Origin: Hypholoma sublateritium FD-334 SS-4
Taxonomy: Eukaryota; Basidiomycota; Agaricomycetes; Agaricales; Strophariaceae
DNA length: 64,000 nucleotides
Assembly: GCA_000827495.1 (NCBI GenBank)
Contig: KN817550.1
Coordinates: forward strand, 1-64,000
Reading direction: 5' to 3'
How positions within the stretch are numbered: the first letter of the stretch is position 1; the number at the start of each line of letters is the position of its first letter. Shown one piece after another: positions 1-12,209 of the stretch. The translations under genes were made by a program, and so were the position numbers. Below the pieces are notes generated by a model. The model was not told the origin of the DNA. It saw nothing but the letters and a program-made list of their open reading frames with translations, and did no database searches.

Positions 1-1200
1 GGGGCAAAGATTTGTGAATCGAGACAGATTCTCAGACAAAACAGACTCATACCAGGGAGTACCGCACACTTTAGATTTCTTATACTGGTTGTAGAGCGNC
101 GCTCGATCCTAGTAAAGATCTCTCTCCGCTGGGGTTTTGTTTTGTTTTGAGAGATTCGAGTCTAGACCCACAGTCAGCCTCTCAACGCGCACAGAATTCT
201 CCGCGGAACACAGCGAGAGCGTGCAGGGCGGGAGGGGCGTCGCCGAGAATCATAGCGGAAAGGTACGGTAACGAAGGAGCAGATATGCGGGCTTGGTGCG
301 AGCAGCGTATGCTCTTGTCACCGTGCGACGTGTAGAGTATAACCGGGTTGTCCATGCGGCTGGGCTTCGTGCGCATGATGCCGTGGTTCGCATAGTCGAC
401 GCGTCTGCGAGATGTCTCACTGTATGGGCCATAGAACTCGATACACGTGCGCATGGAGGCATGAACGAGGAGGAGCAGGGGACGTGGGAGTGCGCGCCGC
501 GCAGGCATGGAGAATCAGGCGGGAGCCCGGGTGGAATGCGCAGTGCCCTTCGGGTACCGCAACAAGCCAGTGCAGGGTGCACAAGGCATCAGCAAACGGG
601 TGGCAAGGTTGTCGACGATCTGAAGGTCGACGCCGGGTGCGTGGAGAGCGTCGACTGTGAGGACAGTACATTGTGAGTTCGGGGGGCCGGTTCTGTTCAG
701 CCTATGCCTGCAACCCAGCTTACCAACTTTCCCGTAGTCCTGTGGTTCATTAGCATATATATAATATCTTCACATATGTCATGCACTCGCCATACCTCTT
801 GACTCCTCCGAAGCTATATAATCATGCCCATCCAGGCGCTATGTGTAGCCACTTTGTCTTGCTCAACGTTCCGCAACGTCTACTGAAATATTGAAGTTTG
901 CCCTGCGCCTCGACTTTGGCAGATCTTAGATGTCACGACCGATATCGGATCAGGCTTATGCGTGTGTATCGGATGCGTCGCGCGTGGACAGACGGGGTGG
1001 CATTGAACAGAAGTGGTTAGTTAGAATTTGGAGGCAACGTCGTGTAGGTGCAGGAGATCCTGCCAGTGCGTTGAAATCTAACTCAGGATTACCTACGTCA
1101 TTGCAAAATCATTTCACCGGGCCGCCGAGCCGATTGTCGCTCATCCCAAGCTCGTCCCAAGCTCGTTCACCCACCTTCTTCTCTCGCCTGTCGTGGAAAA
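1..1200. other. Left-edge stretch with no recognised gene
   Basis: Several overlapping open frames of 60-127 codons occur on both strands. None resembles a family I know, and they shadow one another in a GC-rich patch at about 180-660. A TA-rich tract at 750-835 could be promoter DNA for the downstream EED-like gene. It may hold the tail of a gene that starts outside the window. Confidence 0.4.
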
Positions 1201-3172
1201 ATGGACCATGTTGAAAGCATTGGTGGTGAAACCAGTGAAGAAGGCCGAAGACAACGTTGGTACCGTAACCTTGCAAACGATCATCCTTTCAAACTCTTCC
1301 GTAAAATATCCGTTAGGCGTTTCTTGTCCCGTATTCTTATGGTGTAGGATTCTGACATTGTTTTGGCGGTCTCGCTAGTCCGGAATCTCCGATACACCTG
1401 CCTTCATCAGTCTTTCTTGCTTTCCGTGGGACTTGTCGTCTCTTGAACGGCTATGGGACGGACGTCATCTTAAACGCCAAAAGAGCTGGGAGATGATCTA
1501 CGCGAGATATTCAGACGCAGTTGCTGTCTCTTCCAATGCGTCTCTTTATATATTCTTCACAACACAAAGAAGGCCGCCATTAATGCTTAAATTTCCCGCC
1601 TCTGAAGTATACCTATTCTCTTGCACCAGGTATTCAGACCATAACTGTTTTGGTCTTTTACAGGACGTAGCACCGCAGTCCAGTAGGATCTGCGTTTCAT
1701 GGGCAATGAACCACGACGACGCATTTGAGCCGCTGGTTGTCTTTTCACGTACAAGACTTCTCTGCGTATTCAATGTGGAAAAGCGCCAGTTAACCAGCCA
1801 AATACGCGGTCATGGCGGGGTATGTTCTTTCTTTATTATAAAAGAGACAACTTCTTACGGTGGGATGGCAATAGGAAATCACCTCAATAGCTGTGCATCC
1901 AAAAATTCCGCACATTATTTGTACTACATCTCGAGACTACTCTGCCCGGATATACGACCTCAGTGTAGATGCGGATTCACAGTTTAACCAAGACGCAACT
2001 TTTACTCCCGCAGTGAAAGACTTATGCCACCCGTTTTTAGTGGACGAAGGTGTGGGAAAAGGAAGGTGTGTATTTGTATTGATGGCGGGTCAAGCGGGGG
2101 GGCACAAGGCTTCAATATTGTCCGCTGTAAGTGCAATAAACCCGTTCCCGCAGCTGGCAATCATAACACAATCTCAAAGGCCTTTCACCCGAATTTACCT
2201 CTAATTGCCACCTGTGGGGTATTCTGAATTTATATATCTTTGTTGGCCACAAAACACTAATAAATAAGGCTTAAGGTGGATAGGGCGGTAAAGATCTGGC
2301 CTATACATCGAGGTCCTGAAACGAAGTTGCTGCCGGTTCCAACACCTCTTTTTTCCACCTCCATTATTCATACCGCTCGCGTAACATTCATTAATTGGTG
2401 ACACTGCCTCAAAAGCATTGGCCGACTGATCTAATATTTGACGTATAGGTTGGATGTTGATCTTCTTATAAGCTACGGCGCACCTGCCATTATGCGGGTG
2501 AAAAATCAGGAACCCCACGGGGACGAGACATTTTTCCAGCCAGGGGAAATAAAAATATGGAGGTGGCTGGGGTTGCGCAGGTTTTTCCCCTTAAATCAGC
2601 AAATGCCTCGAGCACACGTTTTTAGGGGCGTAGCGTCGGTGCGAAGCTATATTTTTTCATTAATCAGGTAGGAAATACTGAATATTATTCGCAGGATTAT
2701 CAGGACAGCCGTGTGTTTTTCATACAATGGTCCCTCAATTGAAAAGAAATCTGACTTACGAAAAGTGTCCTTTGATATAGTTTCAAGCAACCGACTTCCT
2801 ATCGAGACAAACCACCACCCCGCACCTTCTATATCGCTGTTTCAGAGGCCTTCCCATGACCCCATAATAATAATTAATTCAATGAACGCCGACAAAATAT
2901 CTCTACACAACGTTGCTCTTATGCATCCGCGACCGTGTCCAACTTCCTGGGAGAACGAAATCAACGCTTCCCTGGATACAAGAGCAGAATCCCCTGCGAT
3001 AGAGATTCAACCACCCAATATCCGAGGATGGGCCTTACAACTTCCGCCAGAACCAACTGAGGTACGCATTAAGGAGAAGATATTGGACAGTGCAATGGGA
3101 TGGGGAGGGTACATGGTGGTTGCTGCGGGAACAGAAGGTACACTCTGGGTCTGGCTGAAAAACAAGATTTAG
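1201..3172 (+). CDS. EED/ESC-like WD40 protein, candidate PRC2 core subunit
   Basis: EED is the WD40 propeller of Polycomb repressive complex 2. It binds the H3K27 methyltransferase and recognises H3K27me3. Spliced exons give EED-like propeller strands in order: 'ICVSWAMNHDDAFEPLVV', 'QIRGHGG' joined to 'AVHPKIPHIICTTSRDYS', 'GHKASILSA' joined to 'AFHPNLPLIATCG', then 'VDRAVKIWPI', 'FSTSIIHTARVTFINW', 'IKIWRWLGL' and a final 'GTEGTLWVW'. Introns I can place: about 1820-1890, 2127-2179, 2219-2275, 2398-2448 and 2618-2694, all GT-AG. The ATG at 1201 is provisional. After 'FFIQWSL' near 2735 the frame changes without an obvious intron, and 2740-3080 is not clearly WD40, so the C-terminal part is divergent or disrupted. 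It converges on CDC45 with 79 bp between the stop codons. An ordinary WD40 protein is possible, but the order of strands favours EED. Confidence 0.75.
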
Positions 3173-3251
3173 AACGGCGAATATAAAATCTACTTCCTAT
3201 CTATCATATACCAAAAGAGTCACATATAGTAATGTAGAGGAGCTTCTTGGT

Positions 3252-5456
3252 TTATTTTACGAGTTGTTCCAGAAAGCGCTGCAGATCACTCTTTGGTAAC
3301 CGCAAAACATGATTCTCGAACGTTGCATATTCCGCTTCCGCGCGAATCTTCCGTGCAGTGTCAATGAATTTGTAGGATAAATGACTGTAAAGATATGAGT
3401 AAGGATGTAAGGCGCTATTATCTTTAAATGACGCACTTTTTCACAACTGTGTCAAAATCAAATGCGAAACTTGTGCCCATAACACTGTACGTTCCATCGG
3501 CGTCGCAGAGGCATGCAACCACAAAGTACAAGTACTTTTTTGCGAGGGTACCCACGCCGTGTCCCGATATCCGGTAGCGCAGAACATCACAAAGCCAAGC
3601 AATTAATCTCCGCAACATCCCAGGATGAGAAAAAAGCGATAGATCTTGGCCCCGGGATAGTACTACGACTCGATAATTGCGCATAGTGTGAATGCCTTGC
3701 TTTTCAATGATGGATGTACCCTGGCGAACGATGGCCCGTTTTAATGTCATTGACAAGTCGATAGAGTTTTGTATCGTCGACATGCTTAAAATTCAGGCCG
3801 ATATATTTAGTAAGACATAATGTGAACAAATGAAAAATAACCTTACTCGCATAACGTGTCGTACGCCCTCCAAAAATTGTCGATCCAGGCGTCACGTCCG
3901 TACTCAGTACTTTCTTGACGATCCTTTGAAGTAAAATACAGCTCATCGTCCAAAGGTATCCGTGGATCTACTTCCAGTAGTGCGCCCAGTCCTTCCGCTG
4001 CATCCGCGGCGGAGGATGACTGGACCTGGTATCCATGGCAGCGCTCGAAAGACGGATACAAGAGCTCAGTTAGCCCATATTCTGGTGCTATTTCCAATAG
4101 CCTCTGCGTCAAAGATCCTTTTAGGTCTAGGTCCATATTCAAGTAAAGTTCCTTGGCTTCAGAGATAGAGAAGCTTGGTATAAATATATCAGTGCCATGA
4201 TAAGTGACATATGAAATATGCAGATACCCTATCTTTGCAAGAAGTCCTATGAGCCTCCTGCGTCCTTTATCCTTCCATATTTCAATCCTACTGGCGAAAT
4301 AGTTCGAATGTAACATAGAATCGTATAGGGACCAATGCCTAAGGTGTGTCAGTCGCAGTTCTGTATTTGGGCGGATATCTTTTGTGGAAGAGGCTGCCTT
4401 CGGATTTAATCGCGAGATCTCCTCAAAATATATTGATTGGTATACGTCATATTCTTTCCTGGATATTCTGCCTGAGATATATTGAGATGTGAAGCCTATA
4501 ATGGCCAACCTGAAAGTCATGACATTATCCACTGAAATGTCCGTATTAAATCAGTCCGGGCGTACCAAAGAAGGTCGTTGTCAACTGCTTTAAGTAGAGT
4601 GGCCAGCATATATACGGTGGTCGACGCGCTTTGCGCGTACCATGATCCTTCTTGATAATATTTATCAATGACAGAGAATAGTCTGCGACGTTCTGCGGCA
4701 TCAACAATAATCTGAAGGTCAAGTTGTGAGGAATTTGTCGCTGAACATCGACAAAGTACGTACGCCATGGTCTTGGTATCTAGTAGAATCTATGAGGGTT
4801 GAATTCCTCTTGGATTTCATCCCATCCTCGTGGCTATCTTCCTCCCCTAAAGAAAAATCACCCTGGAAATTTGGGTAAGTTCGGGTTCCAAATTGATATA
4901 CTCGAATATCACCTCTACGACCTCCCACGCATTCTTCTCTTCTGAAAGATTGGTAACGGAATCTTCGTGATCCCAAATCAGCACTCGTCGGCCATTCGGT
5001 CCTCCCATGAACAGATTGGTTAAACTTATGGGACGGGAGGAGTCAATTACATTTATGACCACTTTTAATCCTAGTTTTCCAAAGTAGTCATCTCTGGGAA
5101 GGTCCAGGATGTTTCCCATATTTAGGAGAAGTATAGTATCCAACTAAGCGAATTATCAGGGTGACCCAAGTGAAAGTAGGACTCCGTACGTTTGCATTGT
5201 CTACCAGACCCTCTACAATTTCCATTACTTCCTCGTTCTTGGAGACAGGTATCATTCTATATCCAATATCATCTCGTTTGAAGAGAATTGCGAACATCCG
5301 CGCAGCGCATAGAGCGTCGACATCGGGCGCAACAAATATGATGACCGAGGAAGCCGAAGTCAGCGGAGAGCGCCAGTGTGCCAATACAATTGCATTGTAG
5401 GCATGGATATATGACTTTCCACGTCCTGAAAGGTGTGGTGGGAGGATGTTTACCAT
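3252..5456 (-). CDS. CDC45: Cdc45 replication initiation factor
   Basis: Cdc45 is the DHH-superfamily subunit of the CMG (Cdc45-MCM-GINS) replicative helicase and acts in the nucleus. The N-terminus carries 'SVIIFVAPDVDALCAARM', the family hallmark, then 'LLLNMGNILDLP' and 'DSSRPISLTNLF'. An acidic linker with 'LGEEDSHED' follows, then 'YYQEGSWYAQSAS', 'RLAIIGFTSQYISGRIS', 'PLDDELYFTS', 'LSRGQDLSLFSHPGMLRRL' and a last exon ending 'LPKSDLQRFLEQLVK'. The last intron is 3385-3436 (52 nt, GTGCGT...TACAG), and removing it restores the frame across the C-terminus. The ATG at 5456 is chosen because 'MVNILPP' matches the usual start of fungal Cdc45. At least five exons can be joined without a stop. 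All regions expected of a full-length protein are present. Confidence 0.95.
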
Positions 5457-6304
5457 AAAAATAGAGACTCGAAGTATAAGTAACAACGAGGGGAGTTAGA
5501 AAAAGTAGCGAGGATACATGTGACATTGCCGGTCAAATAGCACAGCATAAGTCACTACTGCACCGCACATTATTGACACTCGATTTGAAGTCAATATTTA
5601 ATCTCACATTTCATCCAAATTTAATCCGTAATGTAAATATGGACTAAAACTTCACTAGTACTTCACCCAAACTTCAACATGTATTTAAAATGTTTAAAAT
5701 CAATTTAAAATACATTGATCACAGCGACGCTCCCAACTTCGCTGAACTATATCTCTACCGACGACGCATTCAACACCTTTATCTGGAAATGCATCGTTCG
5801 GGCACGCCTCCCCCGGCTGATCCCCGGTACACCGGCAACATTTGCTCTCGCAATCGACCCTCGGTTTGTTTAAGTGAAACCGCTGGCCCAACAAGCAGTC
5901 AATCACAATACGCCTAGGTCTCAGTCTTTAGAACGGAATACAAATGAAATAGGGGAGATAATATGGAGAGATAAACAGGGGAGTGCATATATCATGGTGG
6001 CAACTTTCCTCCAAATACTACCATAGGACAATCTAGATTCTAGATTATACTTCCCAGATTTTTTAACAACGCTGGACCATACAAGTCGCGGAAGCATATT
6101 TCACCCTGGGTTTCATATGCTCAGAATCGCGTTTATTTATTCGTCAAAATGTTTTCTAGTAATCGTTTCATTATGAAATTCCAAACTCAATATTTTACAC
6201 TAAACCCTCAACCTTTCCTGGAGCCCTCCTTCAGAGCACACCACTCTCCTCTGGTGCGCCATAACCACCTTTCAGCCTAAATTGATTGATCTTCCTTCTA
6301 GCTC
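5457..6304. other. AT-rich intergenic region, no gene seen
   Basis: This lies between the start of CDC45 and the end of the F-box gene, both on the minus strand. It is AT-rich, with repeated TTTAAAAT-type words at 5670-5715. Two short opposing open frames at 5690-5917 resemble no known family. It should contain the CDC45 promoter at its left edge. Confidence 0.5.
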
Positions 6305-7518
6305 TTAACGTTTGAAAATATCATCGACGCGCTGTTTAGACGCTCCTGTTTTTAAAACCTCACACACCGCACACAGCCGCGTGCAAAGATAAAACTGCGC
6401 GTCAGGTGCCTTTTGAAAGCAAAAACACGTCTTAATTGTGACATGAGAGGCGGTCAATGGAGACATCACCGGCTCCAATTTTGAGCCATGATATTCGTGA
6501 AAAAATTGTCTCTGGGAGAAATTGGTAAAGAGATTGTCGGTCTTGTGATGAGTGTTGATGAACGACAGTGAAACGTTATTGAATGAGGAGAGGCGGGATA
6601 TGACGGTGGAAGTGTTTTTTATTTCGGTGTACGGATTGAAGTTCAACTGCCTTTTTCTTCTTGAATATATCCATTCAAGGGATAACTTCCAGGGACGCAC
6701 AACTGAAAACCTGTTCAATTCCAAAATCAATGGAATAAGGCGGACCGCGTTTTCGTCTTCATTACCAACTATTGGTAAAATAGTTAAAATGTGAAGATTC
6801 GAGAATCGAACCACTCGCCTGCGGTAAAAATAATCACGAGAAGCTTTAGAGACTCGGCTTCCAGAAGGAAGGATGATAAAGCCGAGATAATATTCGTATC
6901 TGTAGGATCCACTGATATCCAGTTGACGCATAGATTTTCCAAAATGGGGTATTTGGCACCTGATATAACCAATTCCATGAGAGACAGGGGCGAATCGAGC
7001 ATTAGAGATTGAAGACGGAGAGCAACAGGAAGGGTTTTTTCCGCGAATTGAGAATGAGAAATGCATAGGTGGACCGCGTTTTTCCAGAAGCTTGATGGCA
7101 TATTTTTCATTCCTTGAACGTAGAAGCTGCGGCAACCCGGGGTTTTCAGGGAAAATTCGGAAAATATATGGCATCCCAGAGGTGTTGGAGGCGGACCGGA
7201 TTCAGAAACAATGATGTGAAGGGATCTCAGCTGTTCAGCTTTGTACAGTACGATTAAAACCGTATACATGCACCCACAAGCTTCAAAGAACCACTGGGTC
7301 GAGAATAGTTCGACGTATCTCAGTAAGGCAGGGGTTTGTCGAACAGCGTCCAGGAAAAGGTGCAGGCGGTGATGGGATCGAATGCGAACACGTTTGAAGA
7401 GAAATCGTTGCGATATATGTCGATATTGCCTGGACACCAAAGCCATCGTGAGGAGGTCCGAATTTCTTTGTGACAAAGAGGCAATTAGACAGTAAATGTC
7501 GTATGAGAGAGCCTGCAC
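6305..7518 (-). CDS. F-box protein
   Basis: The first 40 residues form an F-box: 'LSYDIYCLIASLSQRNSDLL' then 'ALVSRQYRHISQRFLFKRV'. F-box proteins bind Skp1 and select substrates for SCF ubiquitin ligases. The rest is Leu-rich with irregular repeats, as in the expanded basidiomycete F-box families. The first reading frame stays open from 7518 to 6784. Coding-like sequence continues in another frame to 6305, ending 'KQRVDDIFKR', so an intron or a frameshift lies near 6790-6850; I could not find a splice pair that joins them cleanly. If the second half does not belong, the protein is 244 residues. It is transcribed away from the JmjC gene on its right. The substrate is unknown. Confidence 0.68.
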
Positions 7519-8255
7519 AGGTAAATTCTATAGGTAAGTAGCGGGAGCGAAAGATCCTGGTGGACGGCGTTACACTTGTATGGTCCATCTTTTTAACCCT
7601 ACACCAACCCTACGCCTGATATTTCCAATATTGTCCTGGAATTTTGATTACCTGATGTTTTGGGCGTCACAAAATTCATGAGAGAAAGTAAATGAGCGTA
7701 TGTTAACTCGTACCGATCTTACCTCTGTTTGGGTGTTGTATATGTGACTTCTGTATATTCAAAAAATTACAAACATAACATGCCAATTAAATCTAGTCAT
7801 GTGCCACCAAATCAATTGGTAACAAGATCTGGATTCTGCCTCGCTTCCATGCGGTAAAGATTAGGGGCCGTCATATTCCACTTGGATGTAATTATATTTT
7901 CAGTAAGTGGTAAATCTAGCATGAAGAAAGCTTGGACTCCTGACCTCCAAAAAGAGGGGAGTATCAAAAGTGTGGTATAATTTTATAAGTATACAAGTTC
8001 AGCCCCGCTTCGCTCCAGAGAAGACTGGTAAAGCTCAAGAAGACCAGGCCATCACCGTTCATTTTTGGTAAGTAAGAAATCAAGAATCAAGAACTGGCTA
8101 CGGGAGACTAACGCAGCCCCAAAAAGGATTACTGTAATTTGTAAATCTCCCACGAGATTTACTAAACCTCCCACGAGATTGAGTAAATAATGTGGGAAAT
8201 GTACTGGACGTGGGAGTAATACCGTGTTTTGCACAATGTAAAAGATGAGCACAAG
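7519..8255. promoter_or_regulatory. Divergent intergenic region between F-box and JmjC genes
   Basis: This 737-bp spacer is AT-rich and separates two genes that start away from each other, so it should hold both promoters. A short direct repeat, CTCCCACGAGATT, occurs twice at about 8147-8181, the copies about 22 bp apart. No convincing gene was found; small open frames at 8052-8283 on the minus strand are shadows. Confidence 0.45.
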
Positions 8256-9927
8256 ATGAACAATGATCTAAAGCTTTCTCCATGTCGCTTAATCCTACCG
8301 GTAAGTCTTCCTATGTATAGTAAAATGAACTTAGTTATTAAACCCCTACTAGACATCCAGTTCCAAACAGAAAGAAAGTGTTTTTTACAAGAAGGCAAAG
8401 AGTTTCACTACAATATTTTCTACGTCAGTTGCCACTCACCAACTATCATTGTTGGAAAGGCGGGTGATATTGCAACAGATGGACAATCGGTTTGGTGTCA
8501 TGGTGGTTCCCAATGGGAAAACACAACAAAAGAAGTAGACCACCTAGGACGCCCGGTACAGAAACATCCTATTTTCAAAAGCAAACGGAGACTGGAGGGT
8601 TTGGAGTGGAAGGCTCAAACAACCTGGAACACGAGGAAAAGGAAACTTGACGAGTCGAAAGGTTTGTCTTTTTTAAAAAAATAATAATGCATTATTGATT
8701 GAACCTATCGTATTAAGCAGATGATTCGATATTGCAGGAAATGCAACGGTGCACTAAACCAACTCACCAAATGAGTCGCCAAATCTTACAATGGGACAGG
8801 TTCAGTGAGACTTTTTAAATTTCACGCGTTGTTTTATAAGGTTTATAATTTCTTTAGTGCATCCTCTGAATGATGAAAATACGTGGCTCTTAGATCTGTG
8901 GTCCCTGTGGGGCTCACCGCCGATAAGTCGCATAAATCCAGTAAAAGAACGTGGTTTCGACATCCTCAAAGCTTTATTAGCGTTATCTACACCGCTTTCG
9001 AAGATTCCCGTGGACGACTCTAACATCATTATTCCCCCAAACCTACCCGAATACCGAAACTCTCCGACGCTTGGCCACGTCATTCGAGACCTCGTTCACC
9101 CGGATAACCACAATGTTTTCGACTTCGTGAATCAGTATGGCGATCCCGACATTGAATACCCTGAATTCATTCTTAATATGCTTCTTTCCCGTGAAAACTC
9201 AGAATGGCAAGATACTTTCCGATTATACGGTGCTCTTGATATAAGGGAGTCTGAGGCTGGGTTGGGTTCTTGCCATATAAATGCTGCTCCATACAGTCAG
9301 CAGAAGGAGAGCCTGGTTGATTCAGGGGGATGGTCATCTACCTGGACACCGGCAGGAGCCATTTCGCATACCCACATGGATTTTTACGGATCCTTGCAGT
9401 ATTTCATCCATTTCCATGGAAAGAAGCTGTGGTTACTGTGGCCTTCCACCCCCAACAATCTGGATTATTTTTCAGCGCATCACAAGGAAAGGGCAAACAA
9501 CAATAGGACATTGGACTGCATCAATCACCTGGAAGGGCTTCAAGTCTACTACGCAGAAAATCCAGAGGAAGTATTCATTCTGAAACCAAATACTCTTCAC
9601 GCATGCGTTTCCTTCAGTATGTGTGGGCATACCGCCATCCGGGTTTGGAATCTAGAACATTTCGACGATTCACGTCGCATGATGGAATGGGGATACAATT
9701 GGATCAAGGCATCATTTTATAAATCGTCAGGACGATCGAGGTTCGAGCTCATGCAAGAGGTGGAAAAAGTCAAAGATGACGCCGAAAATTGGCTGACGCT
9801 GATAAAGCGTAATTCTAAACATGCTTCGGCTAAAGGAATCAAAACTACGGTAAAAGCGCTCTTGAAGAGGCTTTCTGATCTCTCATCTCTGCTTTCCGTG
9901 GTGCCTCCAAATCCCACAGTCTCCTAG
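8256..9927 (+). CDS. JmjC-domain protein, apparently catalytic
   Basis: The last exon (8858-9927) encodes a JmjC fold. JmjC proteins are Fe(II)/2-oxoglutarate oxygenases, many of them histone lysine demethylases. The motif 'AGAISHTHMDFYGS' supplies the HxD iron ligands, 'HFHGKKLWLLWP' follows the usual beta strand, and 'LKPNTLHACVSF' supplies the second His. All three metal ligands are therefore present. An N-terminal part is predicted in short exons from the ATG at 8256, including 'HGGSQWENTTKEVDHLGRP' (8495-8560). Splice junctions at about 8300-8360 and 8655-8857 are less certain than the last exon. The C-terminal 90 residues are Lys-rich and helical. Substrate specificity cannot be read from sequence. 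It resembles JmjC proteins common in Agaricomycetes rather than the canonical JHDM, KDM4 or KDM5 groups. Confidence 0.88.
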
Positions 9928-10039
9928 GGTTTCCGATGCAATATATTTCTATAGAATGCAATCTGTGTGCTTCCATCAACTATTTTTGTCGACTGGCTAC
10001 TTGTTCATTCTGGGTGATTATTTCTGATTAAATTGGGAA

Positions 10040-12130
10040 ACTCGGCCTGCTACCGCAAAATATAAACACGGAGAACTTTAAGGCGCATAGACCTCAAGAA
10101 GGCTTCCATGTGGTTTACTTTAATGTTGACCTGATAGAATAACCTGCCGACGGCAGCCCAACGAAAGCAAGTATTTTGGGAGGCATGAATCTTGACCATC
10201 TTGTCTAGATTTAAGAAAGGTCTTTGCTGTAATTTAAAATCATCGTCGGCTGTGTATATGCATTCTGTATTCGGCCAGATGTATAATATAAAATAAAACA
10301 TCTCGCTTAGTATCGTGAAGAAGATACAGTTGGTATAACGAACCCACACAAAACTCAATTTCGCGACAGTGATTTGACTATTTCTAATATCAATTTGTAC
10401 CTGTAGTAGAAGCCTTCTGAGAAGCCAGTTTCTGTTTCCCCAATAACGCCAAACGTCCTGAAATAATAACATACTTGGCCTTATTTTCAGCAGACAAGGT
10501 TACGATTTTTTTCTGGATGTCTGCATTAATTATATGGTGGCGGGATATTGCCTGCGGCATGCTTAACTGGGTAAATCTTACAAAAATGAACAACATACGT
10601 GGTGTATTGAAATATCATCTGCTATTTCTTCGGAATTCATAGCGCCAATAACTGCTTCGCCGAGTGCTTCCATAAAAAATGCCGTTCTTTTTTCGTCCAA
10701 AGTCTTGTATCTTCCAATAGAATGCAGCAACTTCTAAAACGCAGTCTGAGAAATAGAAGTATTTGATTTGGAATCAGGCTACCTGAATCCCAGTGCCTTT
10801 CTCATGGCACACTAGGAGCTTATTGAGGTGGAGATGAGGCGCGGATCCTTCACGCGACCCAAATGTTTCCACTGCGTTATGAATGTTGGTGTCCGACACT
10901 ACGTCAACTTCACTTTCTCCGTCGCTTATATTGATATTAGAATGAATTCGAAGGGGCCCTGTCTGAATAATAATGAAGGGTAAAATTGCTCTGGGCAAGG
11001 CGCAAATACCTTAGTCTGACTTTGAGCCAGTTTCTTTGCTATCATGGATCTTACCTGGGTTGGAAAATCCTGGTCAAGTTATATGATACAACCAAACGGC
11101 ATAATGGCTCACGGGCTTTGAAGGAGACACAGATTTTGTTATGGGTGTCTGTGATTGGACTTCGCCTAACTTCTGGAGAAGCCCGGTTCTCAAAGACCTT
11201 GTTTTTATAGGCTTATTGTCTTCGTCAGACGTCACTTCGGCGACTGGTAACTTTTTTGGGCGTCCTTTCTTCTTTGGTGGCCCAACCCTGAGTTGTTGAC
11301 CGGATTCCATTGTCATTTGATGGACCATGTTCTGCGTTTCCTTCTTCATTTCTTCCACCCAGCGGTAGGATTTTTCTTGTGGTTCTTGAAGACTCCATGA
11401 GATAGAATCCCTGGTACCAAACTTTAGCATGCAATGAGTGGCCATGACAAGAATTTTTTCGTTGGCGATAGTCCATGTATTAAAATCTGTGACATTGTAC
11501 GTCATTTTACTGCCGCATTAATATACGGTTCATACCTTTTGCCCAATCTTTATCATCTTCATACTTGGAATAAACTGTTGAATTGCTCTCCAGAAGTGCA
11601 TTGTCTGTAGGCGGGTGGTGTGGAATGTTATGCATGACGCGGATAATTAGCCATTTGAGATACAAGTTTATGGGGCCTGAAACAGTCCTTCCAGAAGAAG
11701 CCTCCTCCAGGAGGTGGTTCCTAAGGTAGTCCACAAAATTAACTGTCCTTAGGGCAGTCTTGGAGGAAGAGCCGACAAGAAGCAGATCTTGAAGATATAC
11801 CGCAAGGCAACAACTCTGATGAACTTCTAAAAGCATCAGCAAAGGCAGGTAGTATCCAGAAAACAAGTAAAATCTGCTCTGCACTTGGACTTCTAAGAGA
11901 GAGAGTTCATCTGCTCGGGGGCGGAGCCTGCACCTCCACTGGGAAGTGGGCGGCAGGTGTTGGTGCGGCGAGGAGTGTTCAGAAGCGTTCCACCACGTAT
12001 CCTCCAAGATTACCGCTTCAGTGATAACAGGCTTAGTTGCTTCCATGGCGATGTTTGGTGGAGGACCTGAAGGTGTGCTTTTGGTATAATTGTAAGGGCA
12101 TTTGATGATTTGACATATTTTATTCATCAT
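10040..12130 (-). CDS. Unknown protein with an AT-hook-like motif
   Basis: I do not recognise this gene. On the minus strand at least five open exon-like blocks follow each other with plausible GT-AG junctions: 12130-11560, 11510-11085, 10998-10780, 10770-10610 and 10570-10050. The second block has 'GPPKKKGRPKKLP', an AT-hook-like basic motif that would bind the minor groove of AT-rich DNA. It sits in a stretch rich in Lys, Ser and Thr. The junction at about 11509-11558 (GGTATGAACC...CACAG) joins '...DDKDWAK' to 'FNTWTIANEK'. The start could be the ATG at 12130 or the in-frame one at about 12046. It lies next to the sirtuin in the same direction. A role on chromatin is suggested only by the AT-hook and the neighbours. 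Confidence 0.5.
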
Positions 12131-12209
12131 GTAATGTCTTAATCTGGCCCAATTTCACGAGTCAACCAAATTCGCGCTGAAGATTTGCTACAAAAACTAC
12201 ATAAATGCA

